From assembly GCA_964614415.1 (NCBI GenBank), contig CAZTLE010000017.1, forward strand, positions 1 to 32,262: a stretch of DNA of 32,262 bases, read 5' to 3'. Within the stretch, counting starts at the first letter, position 1. Every line of letters starts with the position of its first letter. The position numbers and the translations under genes are program-made. Positions 1-7,581 of the stretch are shown one piece after another. A model generated the notes under the pieces. It was not told where the DNA came from. It ran no database searches and was given only the letters and a program-made list of their open reading frames with translations. The DNA is from CAZTLE01 sp964614415. Lineage in GTDB: Bacteria > Bacteroidota > Bacteroidia > Flavobacteriales > Flavobacteriaceae.

Positions 1-783
1 CGGTTTTAGCCACGGATCAAATCCAAGGCGCGATTGGAACGTTACGGTATATGTCCCCTCTTTAAGTCCTAATTGTTCGGCGACCATGCGAGTGGTCTCG
101 AAACACTGATGCCTGTAGCAGTACGCATGTGCCTCAGAAGCTGTTACGCAACAACTTCCATCGATCTTACAATGGGATTTGGTCACATCGCTTTTCCGGA
201 TGTGACGCTCCGGAACACCGTGATAACTGAACAACACGTGCTCGTAATCAACGTTTTCCAACGCTTCGAAAATACTCCTGGACAACACCTCGATGTACTC
301 GGGCTTATTGTAGAAGGCCGGGAGTGAAGTAATCTCCATTTCGGGAAAGTGCTGTTTCTGAAGCTCTGCTACTTTCACATCGATGGTCTCCGTGGTAGCC
401 ATGGCAAATTGAGGATAGAGCGGAATGACCAAAACATCATCCACGCCTTGCTCGTGAAGTTCCCGAAGGCCTTTTTCGAGGCTCATACTCCCGTAGCGCA
501 TGGCCAAAGCCACGGGAATCTCCAATCGTTCCTGTACTTTTTTCTGAAGACGCTCCGAAATTACAATAAGCGGTGATCCCTCTTCCCACCAAATGCGCTT
601 GTAGGCTTCTGCGGACTTCTTAGGCCGGGTATTCAAGATGATACCCCGAACCAAGAAGGACCGGAACCAGAAGGGAACATCAATCACCCGCGGGTCCATG
701 AGGAATTCATCCAGGTATTTTTTTACGTCTTTGGGGTTGGTGCTGTCGGGCGAACCGAGATTTACCAGAAGGACTCCTTTCAT
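1..783 (-). CDS. hemH: Ferrochelatase, C-terminus cut by window edge
   Basis: Inserts ferrous iron into protoporphyrin (or coproporphyrin) as the last metal step of heme synthesis. Reading the minus strand from the ATG at 783 gives 261 residues with no stop before the window edge. The family is usually about 310-340 residues, so roughly the last 60-80 are missing. The start MKGVLLVNLGSPDS is the classic ferrochelatase opening, and LFSYHGVPERH (His188) carries the catalytic histidine. A Cys-rich stretch follows it (Cys205, 211, 212, 222, 227), which could bind a metal or an Fe-S cluster. The gene lies 76 bp downstream of the AraC regulator on the same strand and points away from the hemA operon. 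I saw no TAnnTTTG promoter in the 76-bp gap, so it may be read from the araC promoter. Identification is firm; the true end is not visible. Confidence 0.95.
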   Translation of the reverse strand, partial: MKGVLLVNLGSPDSTNPKDVKKYLDEFLMDPRVIDVPFWFRSFLVRGIILNTRPKKSAEAYKRIWWEEGSPLIVISERLQKKVQERLEIPVALAMRYGSMSLEKGLRELHEQGVDDVLVIPLYPQFAMATTETIDVKVAELQKQHFPEMEITSLPAFYNKPEYIEVLSRSIFEALENVDYEHVLFSYHGVPERHIRKSDVTKSHCKIDGSCCVTASEAHAYCYRHQCFETTRMVAEQLGLKEGTYTVTFQSRLGFDPWLKP

Positions 784-859
784 AGGGCGAAGTTCATGAT
801 TGAATAACACATATCAAATGGGATAGGGAACGAAAAACCAATGGGCATATTTGGATAAT

Positions 860-1741
860 CTATGATGACAGACTCATTAAATATTTCTTGGGGGTAGTCC
901 CGTACTTTTTCTTGAACGCAGCGATGAAATGACTGGCAGTACTGTAGCCTATGGCATCTCCCACTTCGTTCACATTGTAGGAGCCTCCGGCGAGCATTTG
1001 CCGGGCGACTTCCAATTTATAGTCGAGAAGGAAGCTAAATACCGAATCTCCGTATACCTGCTTAAACCCTTCCTTCAACTTGTTGAGGGGCAGGTTTATT
1101 TCTTCGGAAAGCTCCTGCAAGGTGGGAGGTTCGGCCATACGACTCGTAATGATCTGCTTGGCCAATTTGATCTTGGCTACATTTCCCTCATCGGCAAGAA
1201 AAGGGCACTTCTCAATATTGGGGTCACCGGGTCGGTTGAAGTACAAACTAAGCAGTTCGTAGGCTTTCCCCTTAAAGTACAGGGGCTTCATAGAGGGTTG
1301 CATATTGTACTGCATCATCTGGTTCAGTACAATCGCCATAGTAGGTGTAATACTCGTTTCCTTGTAATACTTCCGGTCCCGGTTCTCTTCGCTTAAAAAA
1401 CTGATGTACTCTGCGTCATCTGAGAACAAACTGTGAAACCGGGCAATGGGAATAAGGACACTCACCACCCAGGAGCCTGAATTTACCCTGATATCGATGG
1501 GGAGATCCTGTTGTGGGTTGTAAAGCAATAACGCTCTGTCCTGCTCCAACGGAAGCAAATAACTACCCTCATTATAACTCAATCTGGCAGAGCCTTTACT
1601 TCCGAAATGAAATTGGATGTATTCTTTACTTACATTTCTTCTAAATGCCTGAATATCATCACTTTCATTTTCAAAAATGAGCACAAAAAATCGATCTTCA
1701 ATGGCCAGCTCTTCAAAAAGTCCTTCAGCGACATTTTCCAT
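860..1741 (-). CDS. AraC-family (PchR-like) transcriptional regulator, candidate heme/iron sensor
   Basis: A 293-residue regulator. Residues 1 to about 140 form a sensor-like domain without clear motifs. Residues 150-168 (PSMKPLYFKGKAYELLSLY) resemble the linker of PchR-type AraC proteins, which respond to iron-siderophores. The C-terminal AraC domain has two helix-turn-helices, about 207-229 (TLQELSEEINLPLNKLKEGF) and 257-279 (VNEVGDAIGYSTASHFIAAF), ending with the usual FKKKYGTTPKKYL. The protein has one cysteine, Cys179, followed by Pro180 just before the DNA-binding domain; Cys-Pro is the core of heme regulatory motifs. It sits between hemH and the divergent hemA operon, so control of heme genes is a natural inference, not shown. 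A TATTTTTG box lies 46 bp upstream. Confidence 0.88.
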   Translation of the reverse strand: MENVAEGLFEELAIEDRFFVLIFENESDDIQAFRRNVSKEYIQFHFGSKGSARLSYNEGSYLLPLEQDRALLLYNPQQDLPIDIRVNSGSWVVSVLIPIARFHSLFSDDAEYISFLSEENRDRKYYKETSITPTMAIVLNQMMQYNMQPSMKPLYFKGKAYELLSLYFNRPGDPNIEKCPFLADEGNVAKIKLAKQIITSRMAEPPTLQELSEEINLPLNKLKEGFKQVYGDSVFSFLLDYKLEVARQMLAGGSYNVNEVGDAIGYSTASHFIAAFKKKYGTTPKKYLMSLSS

Positions 1742-1786
1742 AATTACGGATGTAAAAAAAGGCGATTATCCCTATTAATTGTTTTG

Positions 1787-1794
1787 CAAAAATA
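1787..1794 (-). promoter_or_regulatory. Probable -7 promoter element for the AraC gene
   Basis: Read on the minus strand the sequence is TATTTTTG, a perfect match to the Bacteroidota -7 consensus TAnnTTTG. It would give a leader of about 40 nt before the ATG at 1741. I see no good TTTG -33 box at the expected 19-21 bp distance, so strength is uncertain. Confidence 0.5.
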
Positions 1795-1819
1795 CGGCTA
1801 ATCTTATTTAAAATGATTA

Positions 1820-1876
1820 TAAATAAGCGTATTTAGGGCTTTGCGAGGGTATTTTGACCTCAAAATGGCCGTTTTC
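1820..1876. promoter_or_regulatory. Two inverted repeats in the araC-hemA divergent control region
   Basis: The 200-bp gap between the divergent araC and hemA genes has a perfect inverted repeat TAAATA-AGCG-TATTTA (1820-1835) and a near-perfect 14-bp palindrome AAAATGGCCGTTTT (1862-1875; one non-pairing step at 1866/1871). Both lie between the two promoters, where an operator would be expected. A 10-base word of the second one (AAAACGGCCA) recurs inside hemD at 4364-4373. Binding by the neighbouring AraC protein is inference. Confidence 0.35.
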
Positions 1877-1922
1877 AACACTATTGATACCGATAGCGTT
1901 ATTTTCTGAAAATCACCACCGC

Positions 1923-1930
1923 TACTTTTG
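1923..1930 (+). promoter_or_regulatory. Probable -7 promoter element of the hemA operon
   Basis: TACTTTTG is a perfect TAnnTTTG match. Only TTA-like sequence lies at the -33 distance (about 1898-1903), so the upstream element is weak, as in a regulated promoter. Transcription would begin near 1934-1937. That leaves only 5-8 nt before the ATG at 1942 and about 35 nt before the in-frame ATG at 1972. Confidence 0.55.
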
Positions 1931-1941
1931 CACAGTAATTC

Positions 1942-3204
1942 ATGAAAAATACCGCTCAAAGTCAACCTACAATGCCTCAGAGAGGTAATTTCTACGTCAT
2001 CGGACTCAACTACAGGAAAGCCGATGCCGATATCCGTGAGCATTTCAGTATAAGCGAATCGGCTCAAAAGAGCATCCTATCCCAGGCTAAGGAGGAAGGA
2101 AGTCCGGCACTTTGTGTGGTATCTACCTGCAACAGGACGGAGCTCTACGGATTTGCACAACATCCCTTTCAACTCATCAAGCTACTTTGTGAACATACCC
2201 ACGGTACGGTCGAGGAGTTCGAAAAGGTTGCATACATTCACAAGAACAATGAGGCCGTTTCCCATATATTCAAAGTGGGAACGGGATTGGACAGTCAGAT
2301 CCTGGGTGACTTCGAGATTATTAGTCAGTTGCGAAAAGGGTTTCGCCTGTCCAAAGAAATGGGAATGATGGATCCCTACCTGGAGCGCCTTGCCAATGCG
2401 GTGATCCAGGCCAGCAAACGCATCAAAAATGAAACCGGGCTTTCATCGGGAACGACCTCAGTTAGTTTTGCCGCTGTTCAGTACATTTTGGAAAATGTCA
2501 CCGATATTTCAAACAAAAGAATCCTTCTCTTCGGAACGGGGAAAATTGGACGCAATACCTGTGAAAACCTGGTAAAGCATACCGAAAACAAACAGCTTAC
2601 ACTTATTAACCGTACACGTGTAACGGCCGAAGCGGTGGCCGGTAAGTTCAATCTCGTGGTGCGCGATTTTGAGGACCTTTCCTCTGAGATCGATACTTCC
2701 GACATACTTATCGTCTCCACGGGAGCAGACATACAAACGGTTACAACAGATTTGGTGAATCCAACAAGGCCACTCCTTATTTTGGACCTTTCCATGCCAC
2801 GCAACGTATCGCCTGAGGTGGCTCACAACGAACACGTTACCCTCGTTCATCTGGACGCTCTGTCCCGGGTAACCGACTCAACCCTGGAACGACGTAAAAT
2901 GGAGATTCCGGCTGCGGAAGATATTATTTCAGAAATCAAAAAAGAATTTATCACCTGGGCCGAAAACCGCAAGTTTGCTCCCACGATCCAGGCGCTCAAA
3001 GCCAAGCTGGCCGATATGAAAATTGCCGAGATCGATTTTCAGAAAAAGAAGATCCCGGGATTTGACGAACAGCAGGCAGAGATTATCAGTGATCGGATCA
3101 TTCATAAGATCACGACTCATTTTGCCAACCACCTGAAAGCTGATAATGCCTCTTCCGAGAGCATTGAACTCATCAAGCGCGTTTTCCAGCTGGAGAACCA
3201 ATAA
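1942..3204 (+). CDS. hemA: Glutamyl-tRNA reductase
   Basis: Reduces glutamyl-tRNA(Glu) with NADPH to glutamate-1-semialdehyde, the committed step of C5-route tetrapyrrole synthesis in the cytoplasm. At 420 residues it is full length. The N-terminal catalytic domain has FYVIGLNYRKAD and the nucleophile Cys63 in VVSTCNRTELYG. The NADPH Rossmann domain has LLFGTGKIGRNT near residues 193-205, and a helical dimerisation domain closes the protein. First gene of the hem operon; hemC starts 2 bp after its stop. The second ATG at 1972 (MPQRGNFYVIGL) is an equally reasonable start and fits the promoter at 1923-1930 better. The partner enzyme HemL is not in the window. Confidence 0.96.
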   Translation: MKNTAQSQPTMPQRGNFYVIGLNYRKADADIREHFSISESAQKSILSQAKEEGSPALCVVSTCNRTELYGFAQHPFQLIKLLCEHTHGTVEEFEKVAYIHKNNEAVSHIFKVGTGLDSQILGDFEIISQLRKGFRLSKEMGMMDPYLERLANAVIQASKRIKNETGLSSGTTSVSFAAVQYILENVTDISNKRILLFGTGKIGRNTCENLVKHTENKQLTLINRTRVTAEAVAGKFNLVVRDFEDLSSEIDTSDILIVSTGADIQTVTTDLVNPTRPLLILDLSMPRNVSPEVAHNEHVTLVHLDALSRVTDSTLERRKMEIPAAEDIISEIKKEFITWAENRKFAPTIQALKAKLADMKIAEIDFQKKKIPGFDEQQAEIISDRIIHKITTHFANHLKADNASSESIELIKRVFQLENQ

Positions 3205-3206
3205 GC

Positions 3207-4115
3207 ATGAACAACATAATTCGCATAGGAACCCGGGATAGCCAATTGGCATTGTGGCAGGCTACCAAAGTACAGGAGGAACTTCGGGCAAACGGTGTGG
3301 ATTCGGAGTTGGTTCCAATCAAATCCAAAGGAGACCTCAATACGACCACCCCCCTTTATGAATTAGGTATTGTAGGCATATTTACCAAGACACTGGACAT
3401 CGCACTGCTCAACGGGGATATCGATATCGCCGTACATAGTATGAAGGACGTCCCCACAGCATTACCCGAAGGCATTGTACAAACCGCAGTACTCACCCGG
3501 GGTGCCACTCAGGATATCCTTGTCATGAAAGAACCTGTTGATCTTGACGGTGCATGTACGATTGCCACTGGGAGCATTCGACGAAAAGCGCAATGGTTGC
3601 ACCGCTATCCCCATCACGAAGTGGTGGGTTTACGTGGCAACGTAAACACGAGATTGAAAAAGCTCGAGGATAGCAACTGGGCAGGTGCCATCTTCGCCAA
3701 AGCCGGACTGGAGCGCATTCATCTTCTTCCCGATCATTATTTGGACCTTGACTGGATGATCCCGGCCCCCGCTCAGGGCGCTATGGTGATTGTAGCTCGC
3801 AAAGACGACACCCAGGCCATCGAAGCTTCTTCCAAACTGAACAATCACGAAGCCCAGCTCACCACCCATGTGGAGCGGGCCTTTCTCCGCACCGTGGAAG
3901 GTGGATGCACGGCGCCTGTAGGTGCTATTGCGGTGCTCAGCGATAACCAAATCAACTTTCACGGAGCGCTCTTCGCGCTCAATGGTAGTGTGAAATACGA
4001 CATTACAGAAGTAATCAACGTAGATGAGGTAGAAGGTTTTGGGGAATTATGCGCCCAAAAAGTATTGGATGCCGGAGGGAGTGACCTTATGAAGACCTTG
4101 AAAAATGACCACTAA
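3207..4115 (+). CDS. hemC: Hydroxymethylbilane synthase (porphobilinogen deaminase)
   Basis: Condenses four porphobilinogen units into hydroxymethylbilane. At 302 residues it matches the family. The start IIRIGTRDSQLALWQA is typical. HSMKDVP (Asp81) holds the catalytic aspartate, the arginine-rich TGSIRRKAQ (about 121-129) binds the growing chain, and Cys234 in VEGGCTAPVGA is the attachment site of the dipyrromethane cofactor. It follows hemA by 2 bp and overlaps hemD by 11 bp, so translation is probably coupled. Nothing looks truncated. Confidence 0.97.
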   Translation: MNNIIRIGTRDSQLALWQATKVQEELRANGVDSELVPIKSKGDLNTTTPLYELGIVGIFTKTLDIALLNGDIDIAVHSMKDVPTALPEGIVQTAVLTRGATQDILVMKEPVDLDGACTIATGSIRRKAQWLHRYPHHEVVGLRGNVNTRLKKLEDSNWAGAIFAKAGLERIHLLPDHYLDLDWMIPAPAQGAMVIVARKDDTQAIEASSKLNNHEAQLTTHVERAFLRTVEGGCTAPVGAIAVLSDNQINFHGALFALNGSVKYDITEVINVDEVEGFGELCAQKVLDAGGSDLMKTLKNDH

Positions 4116-4782
4116 CGCCTATATCCCGACTATTCTCTGTACAAAAGTACTGAGTGATGCGCAGCGATATTTACTGCTGCAAGCCGGCGTTGGCCTGGTG
4201 GAATACAACGCTATTTCTGTTTCATTACTAGACGCGATTGTACCCCCTAAAGTCAAGAATGCCATTTTTACAAGCGCCAATGCCGTTCGTGCCGTACTTC
4301 AAAATGACATAGACATACAGCGCGCTTTTTGTGTGGGAGAAAAAACAGCTTCACTTTTAAACGAAAACGGCCAAAATGTGGTGAAAATTGGCCAAAATGC
4401 GTCAGAATTGGCCCATTTTATACTGAAAAACCACAAAAAAGAGCAATTTTCGTACTTTTCCGGGAACCGTCGTCGGGACGAATTACCGCAACTATTTGCT
4501 CAAAATAATATCCCCTTTTCAGAACAAGTTGTCTACGAAACCACATTAACTCCGAAGGCCTTCGAACGAACTTTTGATGGAGTGCTGTTCTTTAGCCCGA
4601 GCGGTGTGGAAAGTCATATTCAGAAAAATACATTACAAAATACAACCGCCTTTTGTATAGGTGAAACCACGGCCACAGAAGCCCGCAAGCATAGTGACAA
4701 TGTAATTGTTGCCAACGCGCAAAGTGTGGAAAGCGTCATAGCAAAGGCCGTTAAAACATTACGATCCGTACATGAAAAATGA
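4105..4782 (+). CDS. hemD: Uroporphyrinogen-III synthase
   Basis: Closes hydroxymethylbilane to uroporphyrinogen III with inversion of ring D. The family is very divergent. Support comes from length (225 residues), the fold-typical phrases NAIFTSANAVRAV, FCVGEKTASLL, FSGNRRRDELP, VLFFSPSGVES and AFCIGETTATEA, and above all from its position between hemC and hemE with 11-bp overlaps on both sides. Codons around 4364-4419 contain repeated GGCCAAAAT words, noted separately. Confidence 0.92.
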   Translation: MTTNAYIPTILCTKVLSDAQRYLLLQAGVGLVEYNAISVSLLDAIVPPKVKNAIFTSANAVRAVLQNDIDIQRAFCVGEKTASLLNENGQNVVKIGQNASELAHFILKNHKKEQFSYFSGNRRRDELPQLFAQNNIPFSEQVVYETTLTPKAFERTFDGVLFFSPSGVESHIQKNTLQNTTAFCIGETTATEARKHSDNVIVANAQSVESVIAKAVKTLRSVHEK

Positions 4783-5794
4783 TCTTTTCTTACGAGCCCT
4801 ACGCGGGGAGACCGTCGATCGGCCCCCGGTTTGGATGATGCGTCAGGCCGGGCGCTACCTGCCCGAATTTATGGCCATCCGCGAGAAATACGATTTCTTT
4901 ACCCGCTGCAGAACTCCGGAGTTGGCCAGTGAAATTACAATACAACCCATTCGCAGATTCGGAATGGACGCCGCCATTCTTTTCAGCGATATCCTCGTAG
5001 TTCCTCAAGCCATGAACATCGAAGTAGAAATGAAACCCGGAGTAGGCCCCTGGTTGCCCAACCCGATTCGATCGGAAAAAGACATGGAGCAAGTAATCGT
5101 TCCCGACATTGATGAGACACTGGGATATATAATGGACGCCATTGCAATGACCAAAGAGAAGCTCAACGACGAGATACCACTTATCGGCTTTGCCGGAAGT
5201 CCCTGGACGCTCCTTTGTTATTGCATACAGGGACAGGGAAGCAAAACCTTCGACAAGGCCAAAGAATTTTGCTTCACCCAGCCAAAAGCAGCCGAAGAAC
5301 TACTGCAGAAAATTACCGATACTACCATCGCCTACCTAAAACGCAAAGTGCAGGCAGGCGTGAACGCTGTTCAGATATTTGACAGTTGGGGAGGCCTGCT
5401 GTCTCCCGACGACTACCAGGAATTCAGCTGGAAATATATTCAGCAAATTGTAACCGCTTTAAAAGATGAAACGCATGTCATCGTCTTCGGAAAGGGTTGC
5501 TGGTTTGCCCTGAATACTATGGCGCGAAGCGGCGCTTCGGCCCTGGGGGTGGATTGGACCTGTTCGGCACGAAATGCGCGTTACCTAAGCGGGGGAGAGA
5601 TCACCTTACAGGGTAATTTCGATCCGTCGCGCCTACTCAGTCCTCCATCTGAAATAAAACGAATGGTAACCGAAATGATCCGTGCCTTCGGAAAAGACAA
5701 ATACATCGTAAATTTAGGACATGGTATTCTCCCCAATGTCCCCGTCCACCATGCGGAAGCCTTTATTCAGGCAGTTAAGGAATACAAAGGGTAA
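4772..5794 (+). CDS. hemE: Uroporphyrinogen decarboxylase
   Basis: Removes four acetate carboxyls from uroporphyrinogen III to give coproporphyrinogen III. Its 340 residues match the family length. Signatures are PPVWMMRQAGRYLPEF (Arg24, Arg28 for substrate carboxylates), FSDILVVPQAM (Asp73, the central aspartate), GFAGSPWTLLCY, IFDSWGG and the closing NLGHGILPNVP. It overlaps hemD by 11 bp, and its stop shares one base with the start of the next gene (TAATG), so the downstream unknown gene is co-translated with it. Confidence 0.97.
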   Translation: MKNDLFLRALRGETVDRPPVWMMRQAGRYLPEFMAIREKYDFFTRCRTPELASEITIQPIRRFGMDAAILFSDILVVPQAMNIEVEMKPGVGPWLPNPIRSEKDMEQVIVPDIDETLGYIMDAIAMTKEKLNDEIPLIGFAGSPWTLLCYCIQGQGSKTFDKAKEFCFTQPKAAEELLQKITDTTIAYLKRKVQAGVNAVQIFDSWGGLLSPDDYQEFSWKYIQQIVTALKDETHVIVFGKGCWFALNTMARSGASALGVDWTCSARNARYLSGGEITLQGNFDPSRLLSPPSEIKRMVTEMIRAFGKDKYIVNLGHGILPNVPVHHAEAFIQAVKEYKG

Positions 5795-6282
5795 TGATCG
5801 TAAAAATACTTCGGAAGATTCGTCCCGCACAACTATGGCGGCTCCTGGGGTTTTGCCTTGGCAATCCCCTGTATGCCATCCCTACCATGCGAGCGACCAC
5901 CCGTTGTATGAAGGTGTCCGAAAAAAAGTACGGCAAAGCACATCACGGCGATGGACCGCCAAACGCGTTTCGACACGCACTCTGGAATGTGCTTATCGCT
6001 CGATATTGTGCTCGTTGGAGAAGAGGCACTGCCCGGGCCCTTCTTTGGACCGAACGTATTACCACATGGCATGAATCGTTTTCCAGGAACGACCCTTTCT
6101 CTACAGCTATGGATCTGCATAACAATAAAGTAGGACGATCTTATTATTCGGAAACCACCGGACTGTCAGAAGTTGAAATGATCGAATGGGTAGCCGGAAA
6201 AGCGGCAATTGCACGGGCTGTAACTTCCGTCTCCGAAATAGACCAATATCCTAACGAACTCGTCTTTATTTCAGCGTCATGA
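5794..6282 (+). CDS. Uncharacterised protein resembling DUF6973
   Basis: A 162-residue protein. Recognisable features are NAFRHALWNVLIARYC (about 57-72), HESFS and a DLHNNKVGRSYY block (about 108-119). His/Asn/Asp-rich motifs of this form (NAFRHAxWN ... DxxNNxxG) are seen in the DUF6973 family, which has no assigned function; the assignment is from memory of the motif. It is basic at the N-terminus and lacks a signal peptide or a clear membrane segment. It starts on the last base of the hemE stop and overlaps the next gene by 4 bp (ATGA), so it belongs to the heme operon. A role in heme metabolism is possible but unproven. Confidence 0.7.
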   Translation: MIVKILRKIRPAQLWRLLGFCLGNPLYAIPTMRATTRCMKVSEKKYGKAHHGDGPPNAFRHALWNVLIARYCARWRRGTARALLWTERITTWHESFSRNDPFSTAMDLHNNKVGRSYYSETTGLSEVEMIEWVAGKAAIARAVTSVSEIDQYPNELVFISAS

Positions 6283-7049
6283 TAAAAAATATTTTCAAGG
6301 GAATTCGCGCCTACGGAGGCACTTTCAAATTGCTGGGGGAACTCGGCTTGTGGAAATACTTTGGCATTCCCATACTCATCAGTGTGGTTATGGCAGTCTC
6401 GATCGGATTTGCGGCCTGGGGGTTTTCAGATAATGTAGGCGCACTTATTGCCAAAGCCTGGATATGGGAGTGGGGCTCCGAAACCTTTAGGGCCATTAGC
6501 AACTTCATTGGGGGTATGGCAGTCATCGCTCTCGGGCTCATTCTCTACAAGCACATCATTATGGCCCTTAGCGCTCCGTTTATGAGTCCCGTATCCGAAA
6601 AGATAGAAGCGCATCTTTACGGTAAAACAGTGCACGATCATCGTAATACGGGGTTCAGTGCACAGCTCTGGCGTGGTATACGTATCAATGTTCGGAACCT
6701 ACTCATGGAACTCCTGCTTACCATCCCGATTTTGTTGTTGAGTCTGATCCCCATTCTGGGATTGGTATCATCTCCTTTGCTGTTCGTCGTACAAGCCTAC
6801 TATGCAGGATTTGGTAATATGGATTACACCCTGGAACGGCATTTTGATTATAAAGAAAGCGTACAATTTGTTCGAGGGTTTCGGGGAATCGCCATCGGAA
6901 ACGGGATTGTTTTCATGCTATTGCTCCTTATCCCTCTGGTTGGGATCGTTCTGGTACTACCGCTTTCGGTAACGGCCGCGAGCACCGAAACCCTGGCCTT
7001 GTTAAAAGAGAACGGAAAGCTGAAAACAGCTCCAAAGATCGAAGCATAA
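6279..7049 (+). CDS. EI24 / CysZ-like integral membrane protein
   Basis: A 256-residue inner-membrane protein. Hydrophobic segments lie at about 28-50, 72-92, 138-165 and 203-234, with the phrases KHIIMALSAPFMSPVSEKIE and FVVQAYYAGFGNMDYTLERH. These fit the EI24/CysZ family, which includes the sulfate permease CysZ. It overlaps the upstream gene by 4 bp and is followed after 1 bp by the acetyltransferase. Its place inside the heme operon is unexplained; transport of a heme precursor or sulfate is speculation. Confidence 0.75.
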   Translation: MIKNIFKGIRAYGGTFKLLGELGLWKYFGIPILISVVMAVSIGFAAWGFSDNVGALIAKAWIWEWGSETFRAISNFIGGMAVIALGLILYKHIIMALSAPFMSPVSEKIEAHLYGKTVHDHRNTGFSAQLWRGIRINVRNLLMELLLTIPILLLSLIPILGLVSSPLLFVVQAYYAGFGNMDYTLERHFDYKESVQFVRGFRGIAIGNGIVFMLLLLIPLVGIVLVLPLSVTAASTETLALLKENGKLKTAPKIEA

Positions 7050-7050
7050 T

Positions 7051-7581
7051 TTGGTAAAAGAGGCTACATACAGTATTGATCCGTTACAAGCATCAGATGC
7101 CGAGGATTTACACCGCCTAATGGCCAATAACGCCGGGCGATTTACACGCTTCTTTTCCCGAACGCTCTCGCAAAATAGTTCTCTTCGAGCCTCCCGAACA
7201 TATATACTCGTTAAGAACTCCGAAGCAGAGCTAAGAAAAGAATTCACATGGGCCATTCGATCCCGGGAAGATAACAAGGTAAAAGGGCTTATTATTCTTC
7301 GTGAAATCAACTGGGAACTGGGCCAGGGCGAACTGGCTTATTGTATTGCACAATCCCACGAAGGACGAGGTTGGGTAAGTCAGGCGGTTAATGACATCTG
7401 TCAGTTTCTATTCACGCAATTTGACCTAACATTGCTGCGCCTTATAATCCATAAGAGCAACACGGGAAGTCTGCGCGTAGCAGAGAAATGCGGGTTTGTT
7501 TGGAAAAAGACGCTGCATGATCACTACACGCCTCCCAACGAACGTACACTGGATATGGAACTTTATGAACGACACGCATGA
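7051..7581 (+). CDS. GNAT-family N-acetyltransferase (RimJ/RimL type)
   Basis: A 176-residue acetyl-CoA-dependent acyltransferase. The core is GELAYCIAQSHEGRGWVSQAV, where the ExRGxG-like loop binds acetyl-CoA, followed by LTLLRLIIHKSNTGSLRVAEKCGF, the usual closing motif of RimJ/RimL-type proteins. The start is a TTG at 7051, 1 bp after the preceding stop. No ATG occurs until residue 24, inside the domain, so the rare start is probably real. Its end overlaps hemF by 4 bp (ATGA). The substrate cannot be told from sequence. Confidence 0.85.
   Translation: MVKEATYSIDPLQASDAEDLHRLMANNAGRFTRFFSRTLSQNSSLRASRTYILVKNSEAELRKEFTWAIRSREDNKVKGLIILREINWELGQGELAYCIAQSHEGRGWVSQAVNDICQFLFTQFDLTLLRLIIHKSNTGSLRVAEKCGFVWKKTLHDHYTPPNERTLDMELYERHA

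Noticed and set aside
929..1396. A 155-codon plus-strand open frame
   Set aside because: It lies wholly opposite the AraC gene, whose domain motifs are clear. The translation resembles no protein family.
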